Assembly: GCA_035531075.1 (NCBI GenBank)
Contig: DATKTO010000007.1
Span: forward strand, 147,711 to 211,710
Reading direction: 5' to 3'
Source of the DNA: 39-52-133 sp035531075
GTDB lineage: Bacteria; Pseudomonadota; Gammaproteobacteria; Burkholderiales; Gallionellaceae
DNA: 64,000 nucleotides
Positions 1 through 9,054 of the stretch are shown here, piece after piece. The notes under the pieces were generated by a model. That model did not search any database. It was not told the DNA's origin and was given only the letters and a program-made list of their open reading frames with translations. A program made the position numbers and the translations under genes. Within the stretch, counting starts at the first letter, position 1, and the number at the start of each line of letters is the position of its first letter.

Positions 1-247
1 CGGTCAGAACCAGAATAATGAAGCTGGCCCGGATGGAGCGCCAGAACCGCTCGGCATCCCTGGCGGCCAATGCCGAAGTAAACTCCCCCGTCTGCTCGTT
101 GAGCAGCACATTAAATTCAGTCTGCCCCAGCAGCAGCAATATCAGAAGCGCGAGCAATCCCCTGGCTCTCCATTTTTCGTCGGAGAACCAGTAAGGTTTG
201 GCGATCCCCTTGAATTGTTGCCACAGTTTGCGGTTATATTCAGCCAT
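1..247 (-). CDS. ABC transporter permease/ATP-binding protein, YddA/SbmA-like (N-terminus only)
   Basis: The gene runs off the left edge, so only about 82 N-terminal residues are present. The start ATG (247-245, minus strand) opens MAEYNRKLWQQF, followed by IAKPYWFSDEKW. A hydrophobic helix (LLALLILLLLG) and the motif EFNVLLNEQTGEFTSALAARD come next. This N-terminus is typical of fused permease-ATPase exporters of the YddA/SbmA/BacA group (ABC_membrane_2), inner-membrane proteins for peptides or other bulky substrates. The ATPase half lies outside the window, so the substrate and completeness of the gene cannot be judged. It diverges from the TetR gene at 450, and the shared intergenic region contains a palindromic operator, so the two may be co-regulated. 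Confidence 0.6.
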   Translation of the reverse strand, partial: MAEYNRKLWQQFKGIAKPYWFSDEKWRARGLLALLILLLLGQTEFNVLLNEQTGEFTSALAARDAERFWRSIRASFIILVLT

Positions 248-379
248 GAATTGCATATGGGGTTGATGCGGGTGTTTTCATCTGCGGCCGCTCTTGCGGA
301 TTCCAATTGAGTGAAATGACATGTAAGCGACTGATTGAGTATTGCATGATAGCGACGTTCAAAATGCCTGCGCAACAGA

Positions 380-399
380 ATTAAGTCAATTGACTTAAT
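380..399. promoter_or_regulatory. Perfect 20-bp palindromic operator
   Basis: ATTAAGTCAATTGACTTAAT is a perfect inverted repeat in the divergent intergenic region. Its right half contains the TTGACT -35 box of the TetR gene promoter. Size and position suit a TetR dimer, so autoregulation by the adjacent regulator is the natural inference. Confidence 0.6.
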
Positions 400-418
400 C
401 AAGCGACTGAATTATATT
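390..418 (+). promoter_or_regulatory. Sigma-70-type promoter of the tetR gene
   Basis: TTGACT (390-395) and TATATT (413-418) are separated by exactly 17 bp, a near-consensus housekeeping promoter. The -35 box lies inside the 20-bp palindrome. Transcription should start near 425, just ahead of the GGAGG ribosome site (439-443). Confidence 0.6.
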
Positions 419-449
419 TAAATAGATTTATTTGACTCGGAGGCGAAGC

Positions 450-1166
450 ATGGGCGCTGCAAAAGAAACACGCTGTCTGTTGCTGAAAACAGCACAGCGT
501 TTGCTGAGCCATCCGCCGGGCGCCCAGGAAGAAACGCGCTGGCGTTTGCTGCAGGCGGCGACCGAAGTGTTCTCCGAGGTTGGATACCACGCCGCGACCA
601 CGCGCGAGATATGCCGCCGTGCCGAGGTTAACCTGGCATCCATCCACTATTATTACGGCGACAAGGCGGAGCTTTACCGCGAGGTGTTTCGTCTGCCGTT
701 TTTGAACGAATGCAATGTGTTCGCCACGCTAGACATCAGCCAGGTCTCGCCGGAGAAGGCGCTGCATGCCTTTTACCAGTGGTTCTTTCCGCCCGTTGCC
801 GAAGAAGATCCCATGCTGCAATTGTTCATGCGCCTGCATGCGCGCGAGGAAGCCGAGCCCAGCGGTGTGCTGGGTGATGCCATGGTGCAGGCGTTTCGCC
901 CCAATCACGAGAAGATGCAGGCATTGTTATGCCGTGAGTTCGGCCTGAAAAAACCGGATGCGGAAGTGGACAGATTAACTTTTGCGGTGCTGGGTTTGGC
1001 GACATTCTACTTCCATAACCGCACTGCGCTTGATTACTTTGCCGCACATTTGATTGATGGACAAAAATCCAGAGAGACGATGGTGGAAAGACTGGTGGGA
1101 TACGCCGGGGCAATGATAGACGCCGAACGCAAGCGCCGTGCCGCAGCGGCGCGCGTGAAAAAATGA
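450..1166 (+). CDS. TetR/AcrR-family regulator, CecR (YbiH)-like
   Basis: This is a 238-residue transcriptional regulator. An upstream in-frame TTG (432) exists, but the ATG at 450 has GGAGG at 439-443 and is preferred. The N-terminal helix-turn-helix (roughly residues 25-70) contains VFSEVGYHAATTREICRR and NLASIHYYYGDKAELYREV, a form typical of the CecR/YbiH branch with a DUF1956-type ligand domain. The C-terminus is rich in Arg, Lys and Ala. The gene precedes an HlyD-type adaptor and an RND pump on the same strand and diverges from an ABC exporter. It is therefore likely a local repressor of efflux genes, acting through the palindrome at 380-399. The inducer is unknown. Confidence 0.8.
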   Translation: MGAAKETRCLLLKTAQRLLSHPPGAQEETRWRLLQAATEVFSEVGYHAATTREICRRAEVNLASIHYYYGDKAELYREVFRLPFLNECNVFATLDISQVSPEKALHAFYQWFFPPVAEEDPMLQLFMRLHAREEAEPSGVLGDAMVQAFRPNHEKMQALLCREFGLKKPDAEVDRLTFAVLGLATFYFHNRTALDYFAAHLIDGQKSRETMVERLVGYAGAMIDAERKRRAAAARVKK

Positions 1167-1289
1167 GGCCGAGTGTAGTATCGTAACATGTTGTTTATAT
1201 TTAATTATCTGTAACATTGTCGTCGATGTAGTCGCCATTTTCGGGATCACGAATCAGGCGCCCCGGAACGCTTTCAAAGGAATAAAACA

Positions 1290-2234
1290 ATGAGCATGAA
1301 CATCATCAAACACCACCCGCTGCTTTTCAAAATCGCCGTATCAGGTTTGCTTGTGGCCGGCGGCGCGATATGGCTTTTCGGCAGCAGCAAGGGGGTGCAT
1401 GCCGCAGCAGCCCCCGGCGTTGCAGTGAGCCGCCCCGCGCTGACGGTGCGCACCACGATGTTGCGTGAAGAGAAATGGGCGCGGATTCTGCAGGCCAACG
1501 GCAGCATCCTGCCGTGGCAGGAAGCTGTTATCAGCGCACAAATACAGGGGCTGCGCATCTCGGAAGTAAAGGTAAGCATCGGCGATCATGTGAAGCGCGG
1601 CGATGTTCTGGTGACGCTGGATAATTTCCCCCGCGCCACTGATGATGCCTCCGAGCGACTCGCCCAGGGCCGCATCGTTGCGCCGGATGACGGCGTCATT
1701 TCGGCGGCCAATGCCAACGTTGGTTCGATGCTGCAGCCGGGGGCAGAACTGTTCCGGCTGATCCGCCAGAACCGTCTGGAATGGCGCGCCGAGCTGACGG
1801 CAGAGGAATTGATGCTGATCCGCAAAGGCATGCCTGTGGAAGTAAGCGTAGGAGAGGGGCGCGTCATCAAAGGCGCGGTGCGGGCGATTTCGCCTTCGGT
1901 GAATGCGCAGACGCGCTATGGCTATGCGCTGGTCACCTTGCCGGATAGCCGCGGGATTATTGCAGGCGCTTATGCGCGCGGCACTTTCGATATCAGCGGC
2001 GGCAGCAAGAGCTTGCAGTCGTTGCCGCAATCTGCCGTGATGCAGCGCGGCAGCACGACATATGTGCTGGTGGTGGAAGCAGATAACCATGTGCATGAGC
2101 GCACCGTCACGGTGGGGCAGCGCAGCGGCGATCGCGTGCAGATCAAGCAGGGGCTGAAAGCGAACGAGCCGGTGGTTGAAAGCGGCGGTGCTTTCCTCAC
2201 CGAAGGCGATATCGTGCGCGTGGTGAAGGGTTAA
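1290..2234 (+). CDS. RND efflux periplasmic adaptor (HlyD/MFP family) with a very short hairpin region
   Basis: A 314-residue membrane-fusion protein linking an inner-membrane RND pump to an outer-membrane channel. An N-terminal membrane segment or signal (about residues 11-30) precedes the two half-lipoyl motifs, around 75-111 (GDHVKRGDVLVTLDN) and 128-150 (RIVAPDDGVIS). A beta-barrel and membrane-proximal domain follow. In most family members a coiled-coil hairpin of 50 or more residues separates the lipoyl halves; here only about 16 residues (112-127) remain. The start has AAAGGAA upstream. The pump gene follows after one base, so the two are translationally linked. No outer-membrane channel gene is nearby. 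The short hairpin may be an in-frame deletion or a true short variant. Confidence 0.85.
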   Translation: MSMNIIKHHPLLFKIAVSGLLVAGGAIWLFGSSKGVHAAAAPGVAVSRPALTVRTTMLREEKWARILQANGSILPWQEAVISAQIQGLRISEVKVSIGDHVKRGDVLVTLDNFPRATDDASERLAQGRIVAPDDGVISAANANVGSMLQPGAELFRLIRQNRLEWRAELTAEELMLIRKGMPVEVSVGEGRVIKGAVRAISPSVNAQTRYGYALVTLPDSRGIIAGAYARGTFDISGGSKSLQSLPQSAVMQRGSTTYVLVVEADNHVHERTVTVGQRSGDRVQIKQGLKANEPVVESGGAFLTEGDIVRVVKG

Positions 2235-2235
2235 T

Positions 2236-5200
2236 ATGAATATTTCCGCCTGGTCGATACGCAATCCCATTCCGGCGCTGCTCGGTTTCGCGCTGCTCTC
2301 GTTCCTGGGGTTCATGGCTTTCAAGGCCATGAAGATCCAGCTGTTCCCCGACATCGACTTGCCGATGATTACGGTGACAGCTTCGATGCCGGGCGCCTCA
2401 CCAGACCAGATGGAAGCCGAAGTGGCGCGCAAGATTGAAAATGCGCTGGCCAGTGCGCAGGGGCTCAAGCATATCTATACCCAGGTTAAAGACGGTTCGG
2501 CCATCGTCTCGGCCGAATTCCGCCTTGAGCGCGATTCGCGCCTGGCACTGGAGGATGTGCGCTCCACCGTCACGCGTATCCGCAGCGACCTGCCGCAGGA
2601 GATGCTTGATCCGGTGATCAACAAGGTGGAAATGAGCAGCAAGCCTATCCTGACCTATACCATCGCCGATACGAACATGAGCGAGGAAGCGCTGTCGTGG
2701 TACGTGGACAACAACATAACAAAATTACTGCTCGGTGTGAAAGGGGTCGGTGCGGTCAATCGCGTCGGCGGTGTCACGCGGCAGGTGCGGGTGGAGCTTG
2801 ATCCCATCAGGATGCTTGCGCTGAATCTTTCCCCCGCGGAAATATCCGGACAGTTGCGCAAGATACAGCAGGAAGCGCCGGGTGGGCGCACCGATCTCGG
2901 CGGCATGGAGCAGTCCGTGCGAACCGTGGCGACGGTGAAAACTGCCGAGCAACTGGCGCTGATGGAAATCAGCCTGCGCGATGGACGCAGCATACGGCTC
3001 AACCAGGTGGCTGATGTAAGCGACACCATCGCCGAGCGGCGCTCGGCGGCGTTGCACGACGGCAAGCATGTGGTCGGGTTTGAGATCATGCGTTCGCTGG
3101 GTGCAAGCGATGTCGAGGTCGGCAACGGCGTGAAAAAAGCGCTTGAAAATCTGAAGACCACACATCCGGAAATCATCGTAGAGCGCGTGTTCAATACCGT
3201 CGATACGGTATATGAAACCTACAAGGGCTCGATGGAAATGATCTTCGAGGGCGCATTGCTGGCGGTGGTTGTGGTGATTTTTTTCCTGCGCAATGCGCGC
3301 GCCACCATTGTCGCGGCGACTGCGCTGCCTTTGGCCATCATTCCCACCTTCGCTTTCATGTACCTGTTCGGCTTTACCATCAACCTGGTCACGCTGCTGG
3401 CGCTGTCGCTGGTGGTCGGGGTGCTGGTGGACGATGCCATCGTCGAAATTGAAAACATCATGCGCCATCTGGAGATGGGCAAGACGCCGTATCAGGCCGC
3501 AATGGAGGCTGCCGACGAGATCGGCATGGCGGTGATTGCAACCACCTTCACCCTGGTGGCGGTGTTCCTGCCCACCGCTTTCATGAGCGGTATTGCGGGA
3601 AAATTCTTTGTGCAGTTCGGCTGGACGGCGGCGATTGCGGTGCTGTTTTCGCTGGTGGTGGCGCGGCTGTTGACGCCGATGATGGCCGCCTATTTTTTGC
3701 GTCCGCGTGAAGAGCACCCCACACCCGGATGGATTAAGTATTACCTCAAATGGGCACAGTGGTGCCTGTATTACCGCAAGACCACGCTGGCCGCCACGGC
3801 AGTGTTTTTCTTCGGCTCTTTCTTTCTGGCCGGGACCTTGCCCACGGCATTCCAGCCCAAGGACAACCAGTCGCAAACACAGGTGACGCTGACCCTGCCG
3901 CCGGGCAGCAGGTTTGAACAAACCCTGGCGCTGGCCGAGCAGGCGCGCGGCATTATCATGCAAAACCCCAACGTGACCCTGGTATATACCGCGATAGGCG
4001 GCGGCACTGCAGGCGGGAATGCGTTTGAGCCGGCCGGCGTTTCGGATGTGCGCAAAGCCACGCTCTCCATCCAGCTAAAGCCGCGAGATGAGCGTGTGCG
4101 CAAGCAGTTTATTGAGGATGATTTGCGCGAGGCGATGAATGCATTGCCGGGCGTGCGCGTCAAGGTTGGCATGGGTTCATCGTCCGACAAGCACCAGTTG
4201 GTGCTGACCAGCGAAAACGGCGAGACATTGAGCCGCCATGCCTTGAAGGTGGGACAGGAACTGCGCACGATACCGGGCATAGGCAACGTGGTATCCAATT
4301 CCAGCATCCTGCGTCCCGAGGTGGTGGTGCGTCCCGATTTTGCGCGCGCTGCCGACCTGGGTGTGACATCGAGTGCAATTGCCGAAACCCTGCGCGTGGC
4401 GACCAGTGGCGATTACGACCAGGCGCTGGCCAAGCTCAATCTGCCGGAGCGGCAATTGCCTATCATCGTCAAGCTGCGCGACGATGCGCGGCAGGATATT
4501 GAATTGCTGTCGCGCCTGGTGGTTCCGGGTGCGCGCGGGCCGGTAATGCTGGGCAACGTCGCGACGCTGAGTCTGGAAAGCGGACCGGCGCAGATCGACC
4601 GCTATGACCGGCAGCGCAATATCACTTTCGAAATCGAACTGGCTGGGCAGCCCTTGGGCAAAGTGCAGGCCGCTGTGCTGGCCTTGCCGTCCATCAAAAA
4701 CATGCCCGAGGGCGTGGCAATGGCGCCAATAGGCGATGCCGAAGCCATGCAGGAACTGTTTGCGAGTTTCGGCCTGGCGATGTTCACCGGCGTGATGTGC
4801 ATCTACATCGTGCTGGTATTGCTGTTCAAGGATTTCTTGCAGCCTGTCACGATTCTGTGGGCGCTGATCCTGTCGGTCCCCGGTGCCTTCCTGGCGCTGT
4901 TCCTGACGCACACCTCGATCTCGATGCCTTCCATGATCGGCATCATCATGCTGATGGGCATTGCGACCAAGAATTCCATCCTGCTGGTGGAGTACGCCAT
5001 CGTGTCGCGCCGCGAGCGCGGCATGAACCGCGCCGAGGCACTGCTGGATGCGTGCAAAAAACGCGTGCGTCCGATCGTGATGACCACCATGGCGATGGGT
5101 GCCGGCATGCTGCCGGTGGCGCTCGATCTGGGTGTGGGGGATGGCAGCTTCCGTTCGCCGATGGCGATCGTGGTGATCGGCGGCCTGATCACCTCGACCT

Positions 5201-5295
5201 TCCTCAGCCTGCTGGTTATTCCGGTGGTGTACACCTATGTGGATGACTTTATTGAATGGCTGAAAGCCAGGGTCAACAAGTTCAGGGCTGCCTAG
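2236..5295 (+). CDS. RND-family efflux pump, inner-membrane subunit (AcrB/HAE1-like)
   Basis: A 1019-residue proton-driven multidrug exporter of normal family length. The first helix carries the usual N-terminal pattern (IRNPIPALLGFALLSFLG). Proton-relay residues are visible: the Asp-Asp pair in TM4 (GVLVDDAIVEIENI) and the TM10 lysine (GIATKNSILLVEYA). Two large periplasmic loops follow TM1 and TM7. The ATG has AAGGG just upstream, overlapping the end of the adaptor gene, so the two form an operon. The substrate cannot be read from sequence; homology is to the HAE1 (hydrophobic/amphiphilic) branch rather than the metal CusA branch. It is likely controlled by the TetR gene upstream. Confidence 0.92.
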   Translation: MNISAWSIRNPIPALLGFALLSFLGFMAFKAMKIQLFPDIDLPMITVTASMPGASPDQMEAEVARKIENALASAQGLKHIYTQVKDGSAIVSAEFRLERDSRLALEDVRSTVTRIRSDLPQEMLDPVINKVEMSSKPILTYTIADTNMSEEALSWYVDNNITKLLLGVKGVGAVNRVGGVTRQVRVELDPIRMLALNLSPAEISGQLRKIQQEAPGGRTDLGGMEQSVRTVATVKTAEQLALMEISLRDGRSIRLNQVADVSDTIAERRSAALHDGKHVVGFEIMRSLGASDVEVGNGVKKALENLKTTHPEIIVERVFNTVDTVYETYKGSMEMIFEGALLAVVVVIFFLRNARATIVAATALPLAIIPTFAFMYLFGFTINLVTLLALSLVVGVLVDDAIVEIENIMRHLEMGKTPYQAAMEAADEIGMAVIATTFTLVAVFLPTAFMSGIAGKFFVQFGWTAAIAVLFSLVVARLLTPMMAAYFLRPREEHPTPGWIKYYLKWAQWCLYYRKTTLAATAVFFFGSFFLAGTLPTAFQPKDNQSQTQVTLTLPPGSRFEQTLALAEQARGIIMQNPNVTLVYTAIGGGTAGGNAFEPAGVSDVRKATLSIQLKPRDERVRKQFIEDDLREAMNALPGVRVKVGMGSSSDKHQLVLTSENGETLSRHALKVGQELRTIPGIGNVVSNSSILRPEVVVRPDFARAADLGVTSSAIAETLRVATSGDYDQALAKLNLPERQLPIIVKLRDDARQDIELLSRLVVPGARGPVMLGNVATLSLESGPAQIDRYDRQRNITFEIELAGQPLGKVQAAVLALPSIKNMPEGVAMAPIGDAEAMQELFASFGLAMFTGVMCIYIVLVLLFKDFLQPVTILWALILSVPGAFLALFLTHTSISMPSMIGIIMLMGIATKNSILLVEYAIVSRRERGMNRAEALLDACKKRVRPIVMTTMAMGAGMLPVALDLGVGDGSFRSPMAIVVIGGLITSTFLSLLVIPVVYTYVDDFIEWLKARVNKFRAA

Positions 5296-5415
5296 CACAG
5301 TGCCGGCCCCGGGCCTGATGAAAATGCAACATATTGATTATATTTGGCCGGTCTGAGCGTAACAGTGGAAGCATGTGCGTGACTGGGGCAGCATGATCGT
5401 CAGCCTCCTTGCGCG

Positions 5416-6450
5416 CTATTTCGGGTAATCGAGGTAGATATTCACCCGCCGGTTCTCACGCCGCCCCTCCTCGCTCAAGTTGTAGGCGACACGCCTGGTC
5501 TGGCCGAACACGTAGACGGAGAGCCTGCTGCGCGCGATGCCGAAATTGTCCGCGATATAGTTGACCACGCTCTCGGCGCGGCGCCGCGAGAGCGCCATGC
5601 TCTGTGCAGGAGAACCCTCCGCATTGCTGGCGTGTCCTTCTATCGTTGCCGATGCGTTTGGATTCTCCGTCAGGAATTCCGCCACCTTGGCGAGTTCGTT
5701 ACGGTAGCGCGGCTTGATGTCGGCACGGTTATGGTCAAACTCCATATCCAGCACGACATGGGTGATACGGCCGGGAAACGGCTTGAAACCTTCCTTGATA
5801 TCCATTGCGCAGTCGATGATGGAGTCTATTCGCCGGTTCTGCCGCTTGCCCTCCTCGGTACCGTTGTCCGCCACGGGGCGCGTCTTGCCATATCCCACGG
5901 CTTTCAGCCGGGAACGGTCGATGCCGGAGTGCGTCACGAGGTATTCCACGACACTGTTTGCACGGCGCTGCGACAGCTGCATGTTGTACTCGTCCGTCCC
6001 CACCTCGTCGGTATGCCCCTCGATCACGGCCGTGGTGTCCGGATATTTCGTCATATATGCGCCCAGCTTATCGACCAAGGCCCCGTATTCGTGCTGGATG
6101 GCATCCCGGTCGACCTCGTACTGTATATCGAGGGTTGTGCAGTACTTGACCCGCTCCGGGGATGTTGGTGGAACCGGCGCCCCCTCGTTGACTGGCGCTT
6201 TAGCCCGCTTGATGAGATCCGGGTCGCATTCTTCGATCGCCATCTCCGGCGTCCAGTAGGTCGTGTGCCAGCACAGTCCCGTACCGCTCCTGACAAGTTC
6301 GCCACTGCTGTCCACCAAGTAGCCCTGCGTGCGCGCTTCCTTTTGAGCCATGACTTGCGCAGGAAAAAAGGCCGCCGCACAAGCCGCGATAACAACCGGG
6401 TTCAACAACATTTTCCATGTTACGTTGTTCGGGCATGAGAAATTATTCAT
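5416..6450 (-). CDS. OmpA-family protein with two OmpA C-terminal domains
   Basis: A 344-residue envelope protein. The start at 6450 is chosen because GGAG lies 8 nt upstream and it begins a good signal peptide (VVIAACAAAFFPAQVMAQ, cleavage near AQ-KEA). No beta-barrel is evident. Two consecutive peptidoglycan-binding OmpA domains follow. The first has IEGHTDEVGTDEYN and LSQRRANSVVEYL with the Asp and Arg that bind diaminopimelate. The second reads IEGHASNAEGSPAQS, so the Asp position is occupied by Ser, although the RRRAESVVNYI helix and NRRVNIYL end are kept. It probably tethers the outer membrane or a periplasmic complex to peptidoglycan. The gene stands alone, convergent with the RND pump gene. 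Confidence 0.85.
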   Translation of the reverse strand: MNNFSCPNNVTWKMLLNPVVIAACAAAFFPAQVMAQKEARTQGYLVDSSGELVRSGTGLCWHTTYWTPEMAIEECDPDLIKRAKAPVNEGAPVPPTSPERVKYCTTLDIQYEVDRDAIQHEYGALVDKLGAYMTKYPDTTAVIEGHTDEVGTDEYNMQLSQRRANSVVEYLVTHSGIDRSRLKAVGYGKTRPVADNGTEEGKRQNRRIDSIIDCAMDIKEGFKPFPGRITHVVLDMEFDHNRADIKPRYRNELAKVAEFLTENPNASATIEGHASNAEGSPAQSMALSRRRAESVVNYIADNFGIARSRLSVYVFGQTRRVAYNLSEEGRRENRRVNIYLDYPK

Positions 6451-6745
6451 GACAAGCTCCAATGCAAATGACCAGTTTTCAGTGTTGGTCATTTGGTCGC
6501 CGCATGCAATGGGGTGCAACATGTAGTTTTTTCGGCAGACTAAATAGTTCCCAGTAGCGAACAGGCTACTTGTTCATCTGCGTCGCGAGAGCAAATTTCT
6601 GCGATTTTCAAATACGGGCCAGATAACCCTGTTATTACGCTGCCAGATTGCGGACCTTCGCGAAGGCCGGTTATTTGCGTTTTAGAATTTCACTCTTTGA
6701 CCTGCAAATTTAATTGCCCGACTCCGGTTATCCAATATCAGCCGC

Positions 6746-7873
6746 TTAAAATCCCAGCAGCTTGAGGTCGAACACCCGCTCGACCAGCCACACCGAGGCT
6801 AGCAGCGTGATCATAATCGAGCCTGCAAACAGCACGGCGCGGCGGTAGAACAGCGTATTGCGCAGGAAGTAGGCCAGCGGCAGGAAGGCGCTGACGATGG
6901 CAAGCTGTCCGCCTTCCACGCCGAGGTTGAATCCCACCAGCGCCAGCAGCAGCGCATCTTGCGGCAGGCCCAGATCGGCCAGCACGCTGGCAAAGCCGAA
7001 GCCGTGTATCAGGCCGAAGGCGAACGCGACCATCCAGCGTCGCCCCTCGATGAGCGGAAATATATTGTTCAGGGCCGAGAGCACCACGGAAGCGGCAATC
7101 GCCGATTCCACCAGACGGCTGGGCAGGGTCACGACGCCCAGGGTGGCGAGGCTCAGCGTGATCGAGTGGGCCAGGGTGAAGGCGGTGACGATCTTGAGCA
7201 CATCCAACAATGCAGGGCGGAAACCGGGAACCGCTTCCCAGTGCTTCTTGCTGCGGTACAGTACGGCGGGCAGCAGCAGTGAAAGCAGAAACAGGATGTG
7301 GTCAAAGCCGATCCAGATATGCCATACGCCTTCCCGCGTGTAGTCGAAAAACTGGCGCAGCAGGCTCAGCTCCGCCAGTTCGAAACGCTGGCTGGATTTA
7401 TCGGGGCTGAAGATGGCGGTGCGGGTTGTGCCCTGATATTCGAGGCGCAGCAGGCCTTTGTGCTGCGGGTCCACATCAAACAGCAGGCTGTAGTTCAGTT
7501 CCACGGCGGTGAGCGGTTTTGTGCACTCGGCGACAAAGCGCAGCACGGCATAGGCGCCGTCGCTGTGCTTGTCCACCAGATGGGCGGTGGCGCGGGTTGG
7601 ACATGCTTCGTCTTGTGCGTGTATCTTGAGGCGCGGCAGCGCGTAGGCCGCGATGGCGTCGTGGCGCGCCCGCAGTTCGCCCCAGGTGATTGAGCCGTCG
7701 CCATTGCCATCCAGGCCAATGGCAAAATCGAGATCGCGCAGCGCGATGTCCCACTGCCCCTGCACGCTGGCACCCTCAGTTTTAAGGATCAGATAGCTGT
7801 CGCTGGGCTTGTGCGCATGCGCGGCACTGGGCAGGGTCAGCAGAAACAAGGTGAGGAAAAGGCGCGTGATCAT
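6746..7873 (-). CDS. HupE/UreJ-like membrane protein with an EF-hand-like loop
   Basis: A 375-residue protein with a signal peptide ending at AHAHKPSD. A periplasmic N-terminal domain (about 20-170) is followed by a 6-7 helix membrane domain. The membrane part carries the conserved histidine motifs of the HupE/UreJ_2 family: GVWHIWIGFDHILFL, FTLAHSITL and GLIHGFGFA. HupE/UreJ relatives are implicated in nickel or cobalt movement, but this subgroup is uncharacterised. Unusually, residues near 50-65 read DGNGDGSITWGEL, an EF-hand-like calcium loop. The start overlaps the stop of the upstream TPR gene by four bases (ATGA), so both are made together. Metal specificity is unknown. Confidence 0.75.
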   Translation of the reverse strand: MITRLFLTLFLLTLPSAAHAHKPSDSYLILKTEGASVQGQWDIALRDLDFAIGLDGNGDGSITWGELRARHDAIAAYALPRLKIHAQDEACPTRATAHLVDKHSDGAYAVLRFVAECTKPLTAVELNYSLLFDVDPQHKGLLRLEYQGTTRTAIFSPDKSSQRFELAELSLLRQFFDYTREGVWHIWIGFDHILFLLSLLLPAVLYRSKKHWEAVPGFRPALLDVLKIVTAFTLAHSITLSLATLGVVTLPSRLVESAIAASVVLSALNNIFPLIEGRRWMVAFAFGLIHGFGFASVLADLGLPQDALLLALVGFNLGVEGGQLAIVSAFLPLAYFLRNTLFYRRAVLFAGSIMITLLASVWLVERVFDLKLLGF

Positions 7874-9054
7874 TTGAGCCCCCTGACGGCTTTGACCAAT
7901 TTTTCCAGATGCCTGTCCTCGATGCGCGACTCGGTGAACCAGTACAGTGCAGGCTGTGCGGCAGTTTTATCTTTTGCAGCGAGCGCCGTTTCCAGCAAGA
8001 TGCGCGCATCGCTCGGTTCGTGCTGGCCCAGCCAGTTTTCCTGTGCTAGTCTGAGTGCTGCTTCGGGGGTGTTGAGCAGGTATAAATTAAAGCGCGCCTC
8101 GTCCTGAATATGCAGTTTGTCACCGCGCATACGGGCGGCATCAAAACGGGCGCGAATGATCGCCTGATGCTCTGCAGCCCTGGGCGCATTGATCGCCTTT
8201 TCCGCCAGCGCAAGGCGCATCAGCAGCACGTCGGAGCGCTCCTTGTCTTTGAGAAGTTTTATTACTTCGCTGTGTCGGTGCTCGTCCAGCAAAAATTCCG
8301 CATACACCGCCAGCAAATAGGCGTCGGGGATGTTCAGTTTGAGCGCTGCCCTGAAGTATGCGTCGGCTTCCTCGGCCAATCCCAGCCTGTCGCTCATTTC
8401 TGCCAGCCTGGTGAGTATCCATAGTTTTTCATTGGCTGGCACTGCCGGTGCAGAGGCATAGGCTTTCTGCAGGGTGCTGTAAGCCTGCCGGGCTTGTCCG
8501 CTGAGGCTATCCACGGTTGCGACACAGGCAACCACGATCAGGCTGCTGGCCAGGCCGTGCAGCTTTTCGCAATCCTGTCTGGCCGTCGCATATTCCGCCT
8601 GCACCATATGGATTGCCGCTAACAGCGACCAGGCCGTGCCTTGGCGCGGCTCAAGCCGTGTGGCCAGTTTGAGGTCTGTCAAAGCGCTGTTGAAATTGTG
8701 GCTGTATTGGCGCAGTGCGGCACGCTGCACCAGCACCGCGACAGGCGCTTCGTCCATTTCCCACCAGGGGGCGAGCGCTGCCTGGGCATAGCCGATAAAA
8801 CGCGGGTCGCCATCGGCCATGGCAAGCCGGTAGTAACGCTGTGCCAGTGCGACTGCCTTATCCAGATTATGCGGACTCTCCGACAGCTCCTGCCGCATGC
8901 GTCTTAATTCACGGGTAGTTGGATCGCTGGCCTTGAACGGCAGCTGTTCAAGTACCTCGGCATCAGAGGCGGGGATGAAGGGCGCGGCGTAAACCACGGG
9001 AGCCTCAAGCAGCAAGCAGGGCAGAAACAGCAGTATGGATAGCTTCGGGTGCAT
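7870..9054 (-). CDS. Exported tetratricopeptide-repeat protein
   Basis: A 394-residue protein with an N-terminal signal (MHPKLSILLFLPCLLLEAP, cleaved near VYA). The rest is helical with recognisable TPR units, such as AVALAQRYYRLAMADGDPRFIGYAQAAL, ALTDLKLATRLEPRQGTAWSLLAAI and LGLAEEADAYFRAALKLNIPDAYLLAVYAEFLL. TPR proteins are scaffolds, and no enzymatic motif is present. It is the first gene of a two-gene unit with the HupE/UreJ-like protein and overlaps it by 4 bp. A joint role at the membrane is inferred. Confidence 0.7.
   Translation of the reverse strand: MHPKLSILLFLPCLLLEAPVVYAAPFIPASDAEVLEQLPFKASDPTTRELRRMRQELSESPHNLDKAVALAQRYYRLAMADGDPRFIGYAQAALAPWWEMDEAPVAVLVQRAALRQYSHNFNSALTDLKLATRLEPRQGTAWSLLAAIHMVQAEYATARQDCEKLHGLASSLIVVACVATVDSLSGQARQAYSTLQKAYASAPAVPANEKLWILTRLAEMSDRLGLAEEADAYFRAALKLNIPDAYLLAVYAEFLLDEHRHSEVIKLLKDKERSDVLLMRLALAEKAINAPRAAEHQAIIRARFDAARMRGDKLHIQDEARFNLYLLNTPEAALRLAQENWLGQHEPSDARILLETALAAKDKTAAQPALYWFTESRIEDRHLEKLVKAVRGLK

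Noticed and set aside
1341..2468. 375-codon minus-strand open frame across the adaptor/pump junction
   Set aside because: Antisense to two recognisable efflux genes; no motif.
4177..5298. 373-codon minus-strand open frame opposite the RND pump
   Set aside because: His/Gln/Arg-rich shadow of a clearly real RND gene.
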